Shown one piece after another: positions 1-8,988 of a DNA stretch of 64,000 bases. The notes below the pieces were generated by a model. The model searched no databases and had not been told where the DNA came from. It saw only the letters and a list, made by a program, of their open reading frames with translations. Source of the stretch: Priestia megaterium NBRC 15308 = ATCC 14581 (GTDB lineage Bacteria > Bacillota > Bacilli > Bacillales > Bacillaceae_H); NCBI RefSeq assembly GCF_000832985.1, contig NZ_CP009921.1:1-64000 (forward strand), read 5' to 3'. The translations under genes and the position numbers were made by a program. How positions within the stretch are numbered: the first letter of the stretch is position 1; every line of letters starts with the position of its first letter.

Positions 1-720
1 GAGGTAAAACGTTTCAGACTTTAGGCTGGAATGAAACGATTCAATGGAGGCATTATCTGCAGGTGTCCCTTTGCGGGACATACTCATGATGATGCCTCTT
101 TCTTTGACTTTTCGTTGATACGCATATGATGTGTAAACCGAACCTTGGTCGCTATGCAACGTACATCCCTGAGGTAAAGAAGGGAGTTGACTTAATGTAT
201 CTAAAACAAACTCTACGTTTTGACAATCCCTCACTGAATACGCAATGATTTCGCCATTAAATAAATCTTGAATACTTGAAAGATACAACTGTTTAGGTCC
301 AAAAGGCAAGTAGGTAATATCGGTAACCAGCTTTTGAAGAGGGCGCTCTGCTCGGAAATTACGGTTTAACACGTTTTCTGCAACCTGATAAGGTTGTCCT
401 GTTTGTTTCCGTTTCTTCCTTTTAACTCGGCATTGCCAACCGTATTTCTGCATGACACGCTGCACTGTTTTATGGTTGATATGCATGGTTTGATTGAGTA
501 ACGCTGTAATTTTTCGATAGCCGTATCGAAATTTATGTTTACGGCACTGTTCACCAACTTTTCCTTCTATCCATTTCTTCCTCTTTGTTTCTTCTCCTTG
601 CTCATTTTTCTGCCAACGATAATAAGTTGATCGAGGAATACCCAGACACTGACAGATTTGAGAGATAGGCAGTTTCTCTTTTAATTCTTCTACTAAGTTC
701 AATACAACTTCTGGTACCAC
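1..720 (-). CDS. IS3 transposase OrfB (partial, runs off window)
   Basis: The minus-strand frame is open from a GTG at 720 to position 1 (240 codons) with no stop. It is the DDE integrase half of an IS3 transposase: it contains LVTDITYLPFG (first Asp), CTLHSDQGSVYT (second Asp) and the start of the region leading to the Glu. It aligns throughout with the 282-residue OrfB at 38760-39608, so about 40 residues lie outside the window. The start overlaps the end of orfA, as in IS3 elements that make an OrfAB fusion by -1 frameshifting. Confidence 0.85.
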   Translation of the reverse strand, partial: MVPEVVLNLVEELKEKLPISQICQCLGIPRSTYYRWQKNEQGEETKRKKWIEGKVGEQCRKHKFRYGYRKITALLNQTMHINHKTVQRVMQKYGWQCRVKRKKRKQTGQPYQVAENVLNRNFRAERPLQKLVTDITYLPFGPKQLYLSSIQDLFNGEIIAYSVRDCQNVEFVLDTLSQLPSLPQGCTLHSDQGSVYTSYAYQRKVKERGIIMSMSRKGTPADNASIESFHSSLKSETFYL

Positions 721-1022
721 TCCCTTTCCAACTCTTTGTACTTTTTTAAGACTTCAATCTGTTGTTTTAAATATCGATTTTCAGCTTCTAACTTTGATGG
801 AGTATCTTGAGAATGAGCCCCTTTTCGAGGGGTATATGTTTGCCCAACGGGCTGTGCCAGGCGATAGGATTCTCCATCTCTATGCCACCTCATCCATGTT
901 TTGAGCTGTGTATAGTTGCGGATCTGTAAAGTCTCCATAACTTCTTTAATTGGTACTCCTGCCAATCTCATTTCAATTGCTTTTAATTTCACTTCTACTG
1001 GATAGCTAACTCTTCTTCCCAT
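699..1022 (-). CDS. IS3 transposase OrfA
   Basis: A 107-residue helix-turn-helix DNA-binding half of an IS3 transposase. The N-terminal part (SYPVEVKLKAIEMRLAGVPI) is the HTH, and a C-terminal coiled coil follows (SKLEAENRYLKQQIEVLKKY). It is nearly collinear with the OrfA at 39590-39910 and overlaps orfB by about 22 bases. Confidence 0.88.
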   Translation of the reverse strand: MGRRVSYPVEVKLKAIEMRLAGVPIKEVMETLQIRNYTQLKTWMRWHRDGESYRLAQPVGQTYTPRKGAHSQDTPSKLEAENRYLKQQIEVLKKYKELEREWYQKLY

Positions 1023-1197
1023 AGAAAAAACACCTCCAAGTTATTGTTAGGTACTACATACCCGTTTTTTACTTAAAGGTGTTTTTTTATTTGTCTCACT
1101 CTATGGGGTCAGTCCCTAAAAAGTGTGGTCTTTTCTGTATATTTTAAGCTATTTGCTATTCGAGATTAGCATGTTTACTATACATTTTATTAGAATC

Positions 1198-1671
1198 TAT
1201 GCTTTTTTCTCTCTAAAGCGTAAGATTAAGGCATCATAAAATAACAGCATTGTTTGCTCAAATAGAGATCCCCTTGGTTGAATGGTCCTGTAATCACCTT
1301 CAGATTGATTTTTCGTGACTCCCGGTAATTTAACAGTAATATCAGCTAACTCTCCAATGGTTGATTCAGGAGAATCAGGAGAAATGGTTATAGCTGCGAC
1401 TATACCTCCTAAGCTTTTTCAGCAATGGCAATTAAGGTTTTGGTTTCTCCTGATCCTGAACCAATGATTAATAAATCGTCTTTTTCTAAATTAGCTGTTA
1501 CTGTTTCCCAAACTACATAGGCATCAATCCAGATCTGCCTGCACCCGCCACAAAGGTTTTCTTGGATTCTAAAATCTGTTTTATTAATTTCTCTGCTTCT
1601 GAATCACCAATCAAGTGGATTGTTTGACTTAATTCTTGAACGATCTCGGCTACATATTGAGTAATCTTCAT
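1198..1671 (-). pseudogene. hxlB: 6-phospho-3-hexuloisomerase remnant (hxlB)
   Basis: The frame from ATG 1671 gives the PHI N-terminus (MKITQYVAEIVQELSQTI, then FVAGAGRSGLM). It then loses roughly 13 family residues (the stretch after GRSGLM) and resumes at VVWETVTANLEKDDLLIIGSGSGETK. A further frameshift occurs near 1413 before the LGGIVAAITISPDSPE and TIQPRGSLFEQTMLLFYDA blocks. The C-terminal tail seen in B. subtilis HxlB is absent. PHI would convert hexulose-6-phosphate to fructose-6-phosphate after HxlA; this copy cannot make a full protein. It lies 7 bases after the hxlA stop, as in the usual hxlAB operon. Confidence 0.85.
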
Positions 1672-1678
1672 TGTTAAA

Positions 1679-2311
1679 TTAACCTTGTTCAATTAATTTT
1701 TTCATTTCGCGTGCTGTAGCTTTTTTATCTTCTTTATTCGTAATTCCCCCACCTACGATAACAAGATCTGGGTGTTGTTTAATTACTTCAGGAAGTGTTT
1801 CTAATTTGATTCCACCTGCAATGGCAGTTTGCGCGTTTTTAACAACTTTTTTGATGGTTGAAAGGTCTTTGAAAGAATTCTTTCCAACTGCTTGAAGATC
1901 GTAACCTGTGTGAACGCAGATATAATCAACGCCAAGTTCATCCAGTTCTTGTGCGCGGGCTGCAATATCCTTCACGGCGATCATATCAGCAAGGATTTGT
2001 TTACCTTGTTTTTTAGCTTCTTCTACTGCGCCTTTAATTGACTCGTCTTCTGCAGTGCCAAGAATCGTAATGATATCAGCACCTGCAGCAGATGCTTGGC
2101 TTACTTCATATCCAGCTGCATCCATAATTTTTAAGTCTGCTAATACGGTTAAGTTAGGAAATGCAGCCTTTACTTCTTTCACTGCTTTAAGACCTTCATT
2201 GATCACCACAGGTGTGCCAATTTCTACAACATCAATATGCTCTTCTACCTCTTTCACTAATTCAATAGCTCCCTGAATATTGACAAGATCTAATGCTAAT
2301 TGTAATTTCAT
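1679..2311 (-). CDS. hxlA: 3-hexulose-6-phosphate synthase
   Basis: A 210-residue TIM-barrel enzyme of the OMP decarboxylase superfamily that condenses formaldehyde with ribulose-5-phosphate. Visible family blocks are LQLALDLV (N-terminal Asp), VLADLKIMDAAGYEV (the DxKxxD catalytic motif), DYICVHTGYDLQA and ITNKEDKKATAREMKKLI. Length is that of B. subtilis HxlA. It starts at ATG with AAAGGAGC upstream. It is divergent from hxlR and upstream of the broken hxlB, so formaldehyde fixation here would need isomerase from elsewhere in the cell. Confidence 0.95.
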   Translation of the reverse strand: MKLQLALDLVNIQGAIELVKEVEEHIDVVEIGTPVVINEGLKAVKEVKAAFPNLTVLADLKIMDAAGYEVSQASAAGADIITILGTAEDESIKGAVEEAKKQGKQILADMIAVKDIAARAQELDELGVDYICVHTGYDLQAVGKNSFKDLSTIKKVVKNAQTAIAGGIKLETLPEVIKQHPDLVIVGGGITNKEDKKATAREMKKLIEQG

Positions 2312-2409
2312 TTATATTTGCTCCTTTTAATATGATTTTATATTGTGCTATAGGCTGTCATTATACCGGTGTAAATGTTTCCTTTCGAAAAGCTATTTAC
2401 TCACTAGCA

Positions 2410-2490
2410 CGTTTCTTAGTATACTGAGTATGTTGTTGAATTAAAAGTACACACTTTTACCGCATATAGTGATAAAAAGTATACTATGGG
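2410..2490. promoter_or_regulatory. candidate HxlR operators between hxlA and hxlR
   Basis: The 205-base divergent spacer repeats the palindrome AGTATACT at 2418-2425 and 2479-2486. Between them is the inverted repeat AAAAGTACACACTTTT (2443-2458). B. subtilis HxlR is known to activate hxlAB from paired sites upstream of its promoter, so these repeats are the likely sites. The assignment is inference. Confidence 0.5.
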
Positions 2491-2515
2491 GTAAAATAAG
2501 GGGGAGGTGAAGTAA

Positions 2516-2878
2516 ATGCCAAATTTAGGAGAGAAAACATTTAACTGTGAAAAAGAATTGACACTTTCAATAATTGGTGGTAAATGGAAAATGTTAATTT
2601 TATGGCATCTAGGTAAAGAAGGAACTAAACGATTTGGTGAATTAAAATCCCTTATGCCGGGTATTACCCAACGAATGCTTGTTAATCAATTACGCGAACT
2701 TGAAGATCATTTAATAGTACATCGAAAAGTTTATCCTGTAGTTCCGCCTAAAGTTGAATATTCATTGACTGAGCATGGAAAAAGTCTTATACCGATTTTA
2801 GATGCTATGTATGAATGGGGCAAAGGTTATATTGTGAATGTATTGGAAGAGGAAACTGAAGACAAATCAGCCACTTAA
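2516..2878 (+). CDS. hxlR: HxlR-family transcription regulator
   Basis: A 120-residue winged-helix protein of the HxlR/DUF24 family. Landmarks are the conserved N-terminal Cys ([20 protein letters not shown]), the recognition segment [15 protein letters not shown] and the wing [19 protein letters not shown]. It is transcribed away from hxlA, which fits the formaldehyde-responsive activator of hxlAB. GGGGGAGGTGAAG precedes the ATG. Its terminator is at 2921-2955. Confidence 0.92.
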   Translation: MPNLGEKTFNCEKELTLSIIGGKWKMLILWHLGKEGTKRFGELKSLMPGITQRMLVNQLRELEDHLIVHRKVYPVVPPKVEYSLTEHGKSLIPILDAMYEWGKGYIVNVLEEETEDKSAT

Positions 2879-2920
2879 TAGAAAAAAGTTTCTTTTCATG
2901 ATTTAAGACAATAATAACTT

Positions 2921-2955
2921 ACCACGGTTAGCCATTATTAATCGTGGTTTTTTTT
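2921..2955 (+). terminator. terminator after hxlR
   Basis: ACCACG(g)TTA pairs with TAA(t)CGTGGT, followed by an eight-T run. Confidence 0.85.
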
Positions 2956-3003
2956 CCATGTATTTAAAGAGTAGAAACTATACTTTCTTATAGAAATAGT
3001 ATT

Positions 3004-3053
3004 AAAAAGCCTTGAACAGTGACGTTTACATACTCGCTGTCCAAGGCTTTTTT
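3004..3053 (+). terminator. second hairpin terminator, bidirectional
   Basis: AAAAAGCCTTG..ACAG pairs with CTGT.CAAGGCTTTTT. It separates hxlR from the zwf unit. Confidence 0.8.
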
Positions 3054-3219
3054 ACTTTTATAGTCATAGTATTAATTCCCACACTAGCTTACCTCGATAT
3101 AACTATATGCAAATAAAGTGCGTACTTTTAAAGACGAAATATACGTAATATACTGTTTTAGCAAAGCAATGCGAATCCACGTTAGCAAGTTGATGGATGG
3201 TACGAAAGGAGAGATTCTA

Positions 3220-3324
3220 ATGGAAAATCTCAAAGGGAAACATCGTTGGGTTTGTGAAAGATGTTTAACATTTACCCATAATAATAAACAATGTCCACCA
3301 TGTGGATATACCCATTTAAGTTAA
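3220..3324 (+). CDS. small zinc-ribbon peptide
   Basis: A 34-residue peptide beginning MENLKGKHRWVCERC. The ATG at 3220 is chosen over an upstream in-frame start at 3118 because AAAGGAG sits 8 bases before it. Two CxxC knuckles (CERC and CPPC) suggest a single bound zinc. It lies upstream of zwf and may share its transcript. Function unknown. Confidence 0.55.
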   Translation: MENLKGKHRWVCERCLTFTHNNKQCPPCGYTHLS

Positions 3325-3443
3325 ATTAAAATTTGCTAGTACACAGGAAGGAAGAAATAAACAAAATGCACCTGTAAAAACGGGGTAATGATAATCCTTG
3401 TATTTAGTTGATTAGAACTAGCTCAAGAAAGTGAGGAATTTCA

Positions 3444-4898
3444 ATGGACTCTATGACGTTTGTATTATTTGGGGCAACAGGGGATTTAGCGAAAAGAAAA
3501 ATCTATCCTGCCTTGTTTAATTTATATCTAAATCAAAAATTACCGAAGTCTTTTTCCATTATTGGCGTAGGAAGACATAATATTACTGATAGTGAATTTC
3601 AATCAAGGGTAGTAGATTCCTTGTATACATTTTCTAGACATTTGATAAATGATAAATCGAAAAAAGAAGCGTTTGCCAAGGCATTTCATTATTGTCAGTT
3701 AGATTTTACTAATACGGAAGGCTATAAGAAGTTGCTAGAACTTGTTCAACAAAATGAAAAAGACCAGAATATTGAAGAGAATAGAATGTTCTATTTATCA
3801 GTCGCCCCTGAGTTTTTTGACGTGATTGCCATGAACATCAGGGATAGTGAATTGGGCACAACAAAAGGATGGAAACGATTGATTATCGAGAAACCATTTG
3901 GACATGATGTAAAATCGGCCCAAGAATTAAATGAAAAACTAAGCAGAGCGTTTGAAGAAGATGAAATTTACCGCATCGATCATTATCTAGGGAAACCAAT
4001 GGTACAGAACCTTGAAGCCTTAGCTTTTGCTAATCCTGTATTGCAATCATTATGGAACAATCGATTTATTGCCAATGTCCAAATTACGGCAAGTGAAATC
4101 GTTGGGGTTGAAGAAAGAGCTGGTTATTACGACAAAGCAGGAGCTATTCGCGATATGGTTCAAAATCACATGTTACAGCTGTTAATGATGACAGCCATGC
4201 ATTTGCCTAAAAGGATTACTGCAAATGAAATTCGTAAGGAGAAAAGAAAAGTCTTGGAATCTTTACGTCCATTACAAAGGGATACAGTAGGTGTACATGT
4301 TGTCAGGGGGCAATATGGGGCTGGAGAAATAAACGGCAGTCCTGTAGCTGCATATAAAGAAGAACCTGGCGTGGATGCTTTTTCGCAAAATGATACATTT
4401 ATTGCGGCTCGTCTATGGATTGATAATTCCTTCTGGGATGGGGTTCCGTTTTATATCTGCACTGGAAAGAGAATGGCGGAAAAAGCAACAAAGATTGTCA
4501 TTGAATTTAAAAATCCGTTAAAGGATTCGTATCCTTCTGAAATGGAACAGATAGAACCGAATCTATTAACAATAAATATCAATCCCAATGAAGGTGTATC
4601 ACTGCGATTAAATAGCAAAAATCCAATAAATGGAGAAATGGAACCTATCACAGTAGACTTTTCTGCGAGTAAACAAGACGTACCCGAAGCGTATGAACTA
4701 TTGTTATTTGATGCTCTCGTTGGGGATTCAACATTTTTTGCTCATTGGAACGAAGTAGAACTATCTTGGAATTGGGTAGAACCTATTTTAGAGGCATTTA
4801 AAGAAAATAGGGTTCCCCTTCACTCCTATTCATCTGGATCAATGGGACCAGAGGCTGCTCATCAATTGTTAGAAAAAGATGGATATAAGTGGTGGTAA
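3444..4898 (+). CDS. zwf: glucose-6-phosphate 1-dehydrogenase
   Basis: A 484-residue enzyme oxidising glucose-6-phosphate to 6-phosphogluconolactone with NADP. The Rossmann motif GATGDLAKRKIYPAL is at residues 9-23, and the active-site signature RIDHYLGKPMVQNL is near 180. Full family length. In an RuMP setting, Zwf plus Gnd form the dissimilatory cycle that burns formaldehyde to CO2, which explains its place next to hxlAB. It was probably followed by gnd, now removed by the IS6 insertion at 4972. Confidence 0.95.
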   Translation: MDSMTFVLFGATGDLAKRKIYPALFNLYLNQKLPKSFSIIGVGRHNITDSEFQSRVVDSLYTFSRHLINDKSKKEAFAKAFHYCQLDFTNTEGYKKLLELVQQNEKDQNIEENRMFYLSVAPEFFDVIAMNIRDSELGTTKGWKRLIIEKPFGHDVKSAQELNEKLSRAFEEDEIYRIDHYLGKPMVQNLEALAFANPVLQSLWNNRFIANVQITASEIVGVEERAGYYDKAGAIRDMVQNHMLQLLMMTAMHLPKRITANEIRKEKRKVLESLRPLQRDTVGVHVVRGQYGAGEINGSPVAAYKEEPGVDAFSQNDTFIAARLWIDNSFWDGVPFYICTGKRMAEKATKIVIEFKNPLKDSYPSEMEQIEPNLLTININPNEGVSLRLNSKNPINGEMEPITVDFSASKQDVPEAYELLLFDALVGDSTFFAHWNEVELSWNWVEPILEAFKENRVPLHSYSSGSMGPEAAHQLLEKDGYKWW

Positions 4899-4951
4899 AG
4901 TTACTAAAAATGCAATGCAAACCAGAAAAGAATTTAAAGAAATATAAAGTT

Positions 4952-4971
4952 TTAGGAGGATTACTATGAAG
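4952..4971 (+). pseudogene. start stub of the gene after zwf (probably gnd)
   Basis: A strong ribosome site (TAGGAGGATT) and ATGAAG are followed directly by the IS6 terminal repeat, so only the start codon and one further codon survive. Position after zwf makes gnd (6-phosphogluconate dehydrogenase) the best guess, but nothing of its coding sequence is left to prove it. Confidence 0.4.
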
Positions 4972-5833
4972 GGTTCTGGTGCAAATACTTGAGGAGAATA
5001 AAAAAAACAAAAGATTTCTAGTGACCTCTTGTCTTAAGCAACTATTCCAAACAGTTGATGGATGAATTCTTTTTGATTTTGGACAGAATTCTCTCTTTGA
5101 AGAGTCTGTCCTTTTTTGATCATGTGCATAGCCTCTATCCCCCCAATAATTCGTTTGGCAGTCCGTAAGGACTTTAATCCAAGCATCGGGCGAATCCGTT
5201 TTTTAATAAAGCGATGATCCTGCTCCACGATATTGTTGAGATATTTAACTTGCCTTAGTTGGATGCCTTTAGGCATCTGTTTTTCTTCTTTTAACTCTTG
5301 GATAGCGATAGGATAAGCTGGGTTCTTGTCTATTGTTATCACACGAGGCTTAGAAACGTGCGAAAAAGCCAGGGCTTTCTTAAAAAAGCGCTTGGCTGCT
5401 TGTTTATTTCTTGCTTTACTTAGATAAAAATCAATGGTATTCCCTTCTGAATCAACGGCACGATACAGATACATCCATTGACCTTTGACTTTCACATACG
5501 TCTCATCGACTCGCCAAGAATCATTGGTTGGCTTAAGATGATGTCTTACTCGCTCATCTAATTCAGGACCATACTGATGAACCCAGCGCATAATCGTTGT
5601 ATGGGCAATGAAGAGTCCCCGTTCTTCCATCATTTCAGCCAAATCACGGAAACTAAGGTTGTACCGCAGGTACCATCTTACGGTTAATAAAATAATATCA
5701 GGTTGATAATGTTTCCACTTAAATACATTTTCCTTTTCCATACTGACCACGTCCTTTCTTTAGAGTACTAGTATCAGTATGTTCAAGTTTTAGAGATTAC
5801 TTGCAATTTTCTTGAAGTTTTTGCACCAGAACC
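4972..5833 (-). mobile_element. IS6-family element (IS240-like)
   Basis: An 862-bp element bounded by perfect 14-bp inverted repeats GGTTCTGGTGCAAA (4972-4985 and 5820-5833, inverted). The eight flanking bases differ on the two sides (CTATGAAG and TCTAATAA). There is thus no target duplication, as expected when IS6 recombination has deleted adjacent DNA. Confidence 0.9.
5034..5750 (-). CDS. IS6-family transposase
   Basis: A 238-residue single-protein DDE transposase of the IS6/IS240/IS26 group. It has an N-terminal HTH region (FRDLAEMMEERGLFIAHTTIMRWVH), the catalytic Asp in SWRVDETYVKVKG, the second Asp in VITIDKNPAYP and the Glu in NIVEQDHRFIKKR. Intact. Confidence 0.95.
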   Translation of the reverse strand: MVSMEKENVFKWKHYQPDIILLTVRWYLRYNLSFRDLAEMMEERGLFIAHTTIMRWVHQYGPELDERVRHHLKPTNDSWRVDETYVKVKGQWMYLYRAVDSEGNTIDFYLSKARNKQAAKRFFKKALAFSHVSKPRVITIDKNPAYPIAIQELKEEKQMPKGIQLRQVKYLNNIVEQDHRFIKKRIRPMLGLKSLRTAKRIIGGIEAMHMIKKGQTLQRENSVQNQKEFIHQLFGIVA

Positions 5834-6072
5834 TCTAATAAGGTTGTTGTCAAGATAATTATGGTACCAAATAACAAAATTTCTAAAATAATGTCTCGTT
5901 TAACAAGTTTAGCCCATATAACCCAAGGCACAACTAAAAAAACGACTAGTATCCACCATTTCCAAATTAAAAACTCATTTTTTAGCCAACCATTTAATTC
6001 TAAATGATACAGCTTATCTTCTAATAAACGTATTTCCTTAAGATTTTCAAATATATTATCTATTGATATCAC
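5797..6072 (-). pseudogene. CBO0543-type membrane protein, C-terminus cut by IS6
   Basis: The N-terminal ~75 residues look like the CBO0543 family of Bacillus membrane proteins: a soluble head, WKWWILVVFLVVPWVIWAKL as first membrane segment, and IILEILLFGTIIILTTTLLEVL as second. From about 5833 the frame runs into the IS6 inverted repeat, so the last residues (about VLVQKLQENCK) are IS sequence. The family is about twice this length; the rest is gone. Confidence 0.7.
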
Positions 6073-6176
6073 CCCTATATTTAAATTAAAAGCTAACAGA
6101 TATTTTTGAATTCAAACTCTTTGAGCTGCCTTTTTAGTATTTCTATTTTTTAGTAATGAAATTCCATCGTAAATAA

Positions 6177-6216
6177 GAAAAAAACCCATGTTGAAAGTTC
6201 TTCTAACACGGGTTTT
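6177..6216 (-). terminator. terminator after cls
   Basis: AAAACCCATGTT pairs with AACACGGGTTTT. The T-run lies on the cls side of transcription. Confidence 0.75.
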
Positions 6217-6310
6217 CGACTTTTTTCAAATGAATCAGAAATATTTTAAAAACAATGAAATTTTTAAAATCTAGATTTAAGATAGAACAATAAAAACAGG
6301 ATACATCATC

Positions 6311-7822
6311 TTATAATAATGGAGAAAGCAGGCGAGAACCCTGTTCAACAATGCGCTCGGTCAGGGATCGTTGCAGCAAGTCTTCAATTCTTAATGGTAC
6401 AGAATCAGTAAGATCCCTCTCGAACTGCTCTGTGAGTTCCCCTGCCACATCAGCACTGTACACGACTTGACACACTTCATAATTCAGGCGAAAACTTCTC
6501 ATATCATAGTTTGCTGCGCCTACTTCTGCAATTTCCTCATCAATGATCATCAGTTTCGCATGTAACATTCCTTTATCGTACTGGTAGATTTGGACCCCAG
6601 CTTCTATAAGTTCCCCGTAATAGGTACGACTTGCAAAGCCCACGATTTTTTGATCAATATGGCGAGGAACAAGTAATCTTACGCGTACACCACGAGCCAC
6701 AGCTGTCTTTAATGCCATAATAATATCTGTTTCTGGTATAAAGTAGGGCGTTGTTATATCAATGGTTTTGGTCGCTTGTGTTATAAATATAAAGTAAGCT
6801 TGACGAATAACTGGTGTAGGAATTCCAGGGTTTCCTTCCAACGTATGGATGTATGCTTTTTGCAATTCTCCTGTCTTTGTTTGAGTATTGTCTATTTTAC
6901 CTTCTATAGCCCATAACTCAGATCCTAATTCGGCAGACCATCTTGAAAGATCTATGCTGCCGGTTGGATTGATTTCCTTTGATTTATATTTTGGGATTTT
7001 AGTGGGCTTTTTCGTTGCCTCAGATTTTGTTTTTGACTTTATCCGTTCTGGTACAGCGATATTCCAATGAGCGTCGAAGATAGTCTGCAAGTCGCCTGTT
7101 GCTTCCCCTATAATTTGCAAATGAGTGTCCCTCCAAAATCCTACGTCTGACTTTAATCCTGTATATTCATACCCAACGTTCATACCGCCAGTAAAGGATT
7201 CCTTTCTGTCAATCGTGACAATCTTACAATGATCCCGATAATTCCAATTGGACAAAATCCAGGGAAAGCTTAAAGGAAATATTGTCCGACATTCTATCCC
7301 TGCTTCCACCATCTGAAGAATTTTTTGACGCGGAAATTTTTTACTCCCCCAACCATCTCTAATAAAACGAACCCGCACTCCATTTACTGCTTTTTCAATC
7401 AGCAGTTCTGTGATGCGATTACCAATTTGGTCGTTCCGATAGATGAAATATTCCAGATCAATGGTTTTTTGGGCTTTTTGTAGGGATTCGATAAGTTGTT
7501 CATATTTTGCTATTCCATTGTTTAGTACTTGGACTTTGCCGACTCGAAGCCCGCCTACAGTAAAATACCTTAAAGCATCGGCGATTATCGATGCTGAATC
7601 ACTACATGTATCAGGTAACTTATCAGACTCATTATGAAAAGAGGTCAATCTTTTACGATGAATAAGCTTGGGATTTGATATGCTAAGATATAGTAAGAAA
7701 CCAATGACAGGCAGAACAAGGACGATTACTATCCAATTCAAAGCTTTGGCTGGCCGACGAACTTCCCAAATTGCTATGAATAAGATAAAGAACGTATTTA
7801 ACGGGTATAGAAAAAAATCCAC
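6311..7822 (-). CDS. cls: cardiolipin synthase (phospholipase D family)
   Basis: A 503-residue membrane enzyme joining two phosphatidylglycerols to cardiolipin. Two N-terminal membrane segments (residues ~3-20 and ~28-48) precede two PLD domains with HKD motifs: HCKIVTIDRKESFTGGMN and HAKLMIIDEEIAEVGAANYD. The start is GTG at 7822 with AGGAGGAA upstream. Length and layout match Bacillus Cls paralogues. A cargo copy probably adds to chromosomal enzymes. Confidence 0.93.
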   Translation of the reverse strand: MDFFLYPLNTFFILFIAIWEVRRPAKALNWIVIVLVLPVIGFLLYLSISNPKLIHRKRLTSFHNESDKLPDTCSDSASIIADALRYFTVGGLRVGKVQVLNNGIAKYEQLIESLQKAQKTIDLEYFIYRNDQIGNRITELLIEKAVNGVRVRFIRDGWGSKKFPRQKILQMVEAGIECRTIFPLSFPWILSNWNYRDHCKIVTIDRKESFTGGMNVGYEYTGLKSDVGFWRDTHLQIIGEATGDLQTIFDAHWNIAVPERIKSKTKSEATKKPTKIPKYKSKEINPTGSIDLSRWSAELGSELWAIEGKIDNTQTKTGELQKAYIHTLEGNPGIPTPVIRQAYFIFITQATKTIDITTPYFIPETDIIMALKTAVARGVRVRLLVPRHIDQKIVGFASRTYYGELIEAGVQIYQYDKGMLHAKLMIIDEEIAEVGAANYDMRSFRLNYEVCQVVYSADVAGELTEQFERDLTDSVPLRIEDLLQRSLTERIVEQGSRLLSPLL

Positions 7823-8036
7823 TCCAACTAAAATTCCTCCTTAGTTTTTCCCTTAATATGTACAAACTATGTAGCAAGTATACGTTTGGAATACGAGGAA
7901 TTGTTTAGATTGACCTTTTCTCATGAGACACCTCAAATAATTTTGTAATTAGTTTGTTTTGTCATAGCAAATTTAATGTTGGAGATGTATCGAAAAACAA
8001 AAAAGGAGGTTCGTTTTACATTCATTTCATTTAAAC

Positions 8037-8501
8037 CTAAAATATTACATTATTCTGCTGTAGCTGACTAAGTATATTCGATGTTAAAAAGACTCCAACA
8101 GAAGGCAAGGTACCACTAATTACGGGATATCCGGTAAGAGCTCTATCGGTTGTAGTAACCCATGTTCCGTATTCGCCTGCTTGTAAAGAAGGAGGTTTCA
8201 TAATAAGCCTCCCATTTAAAATAAAATGTCGAATTCTAATCTGGGGTTCATCAAATATGGTTAAGTTTCCAGAAAAAGTGGCATAGGGTGAATCAAATCT
8301 TATTTGTTTGGTGTTTTCATCCCAAAATCCATTAATTGGAATAGGTGTGCCACGAAAATTAACCGTCCCAATTATCCTGTTATCTGTAATAGAGTTAATG
8401 TTGAGTACGCCCCAAACGATTGGTTTACCAGCTATAGCAGCATGGATACCCATTACTGATGGGAATGGAATACTAACCATTGTTTGCTGTGCAGTTTGCA
8501 A
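8037..8501 (-). CDS. hypothetical protein, beta-rich
   Basis: 154 residues, not recognised. The start is TTG with GGGGGAG 7 bases upstream. No signal peptide or membrane segment is seen. Alternating hydrophobic residues and many Gly/Pro turns (GTVNFRGTPIPINGFWDENTK, FSGNLTIFDEPQIRIRHFILNG) suggest an all-beta fold. It stands alone between cls and a recombinase. Confidence 0.6.
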   Translation of the reverse strand: MQTAQQTMVSIPFPSVMGIHAAIAGKPIVWGVLNINSITDNRIIGTVNFRGTPIPINGFWDENTKQIRFDSPYATFSGNLTIFDEPQIRIRHFILNGRLIMKPPSLQAGEYGTWVTTTDRALTGYPVISGTLPSVGVFLTSNILSQLQQNNVIF

Positions 8502-8988
8502 TACTAATCTCCCCCTAAATTTAAAGTTTATGTTCTGAAGAATAAAGAATTAGATATCTTATTTACTACCCTATATAAAGGACCAATCCAGTATATGCAC
8601 CACAAGCTGAATATGTTTACTTTTAATGGTTAGAAGCTCATCCTTTCGTTGAAAAATGCAGATTATTCAACAAATAGTTGTTTAGAACAAAAAATTATGT
8701 TACAAAAAAATTCCTTTATTCAACTATATAGCCCTTTTCTTGAATAACTAACGTGTTTGAGAGGTTATTTAATCACCTTCAAGCACAAATAAATTTTAAA
8801 CACTAAATTAAACAACTTTTTTTACTCAACTAGATTACCAAAAACCAGTATTTTTGTAACGATGGATTACTGCTTCACTTGCCTTTGATTTTATTAGGAT
8901 TATCGTTTACCAAAAAGATTACCAAATACCTTTACAACAAAGTTGCCTCTAGTAAAATGAAAATATACAAGTTTACTGGAGGTTACAT
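8502..8988. other. AT-rich spacer, no gene seen
   Basis: No open frame with a ribosome site was found in about 490 bases. The spacer should hold the promoters of the divergent 8037-8501 gene and the recombinase. Confidence 0.5.

Larger units (their letters stand above)
1..1116 (-). mobile_element. IS3-family element, cut by window start
   Basis: An IS3-type element with orfA (699-1022) and orfB (1-720, still open at the edge). The end next to orfA carries the terminal motif GGGACTGACCCC (as reverse complement, about 1105-1116), the same end as in the complete related copy at 38719-40004. The two copies are clearly diverged, so this is not a recent duplication. Confidence 0.85.

Noticed and set aside
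366-557. Short minus-strand frame inside the first IS3
   Set aside because: The real orfB reading frame passes through this stretch in another phase and is open to the window edge.
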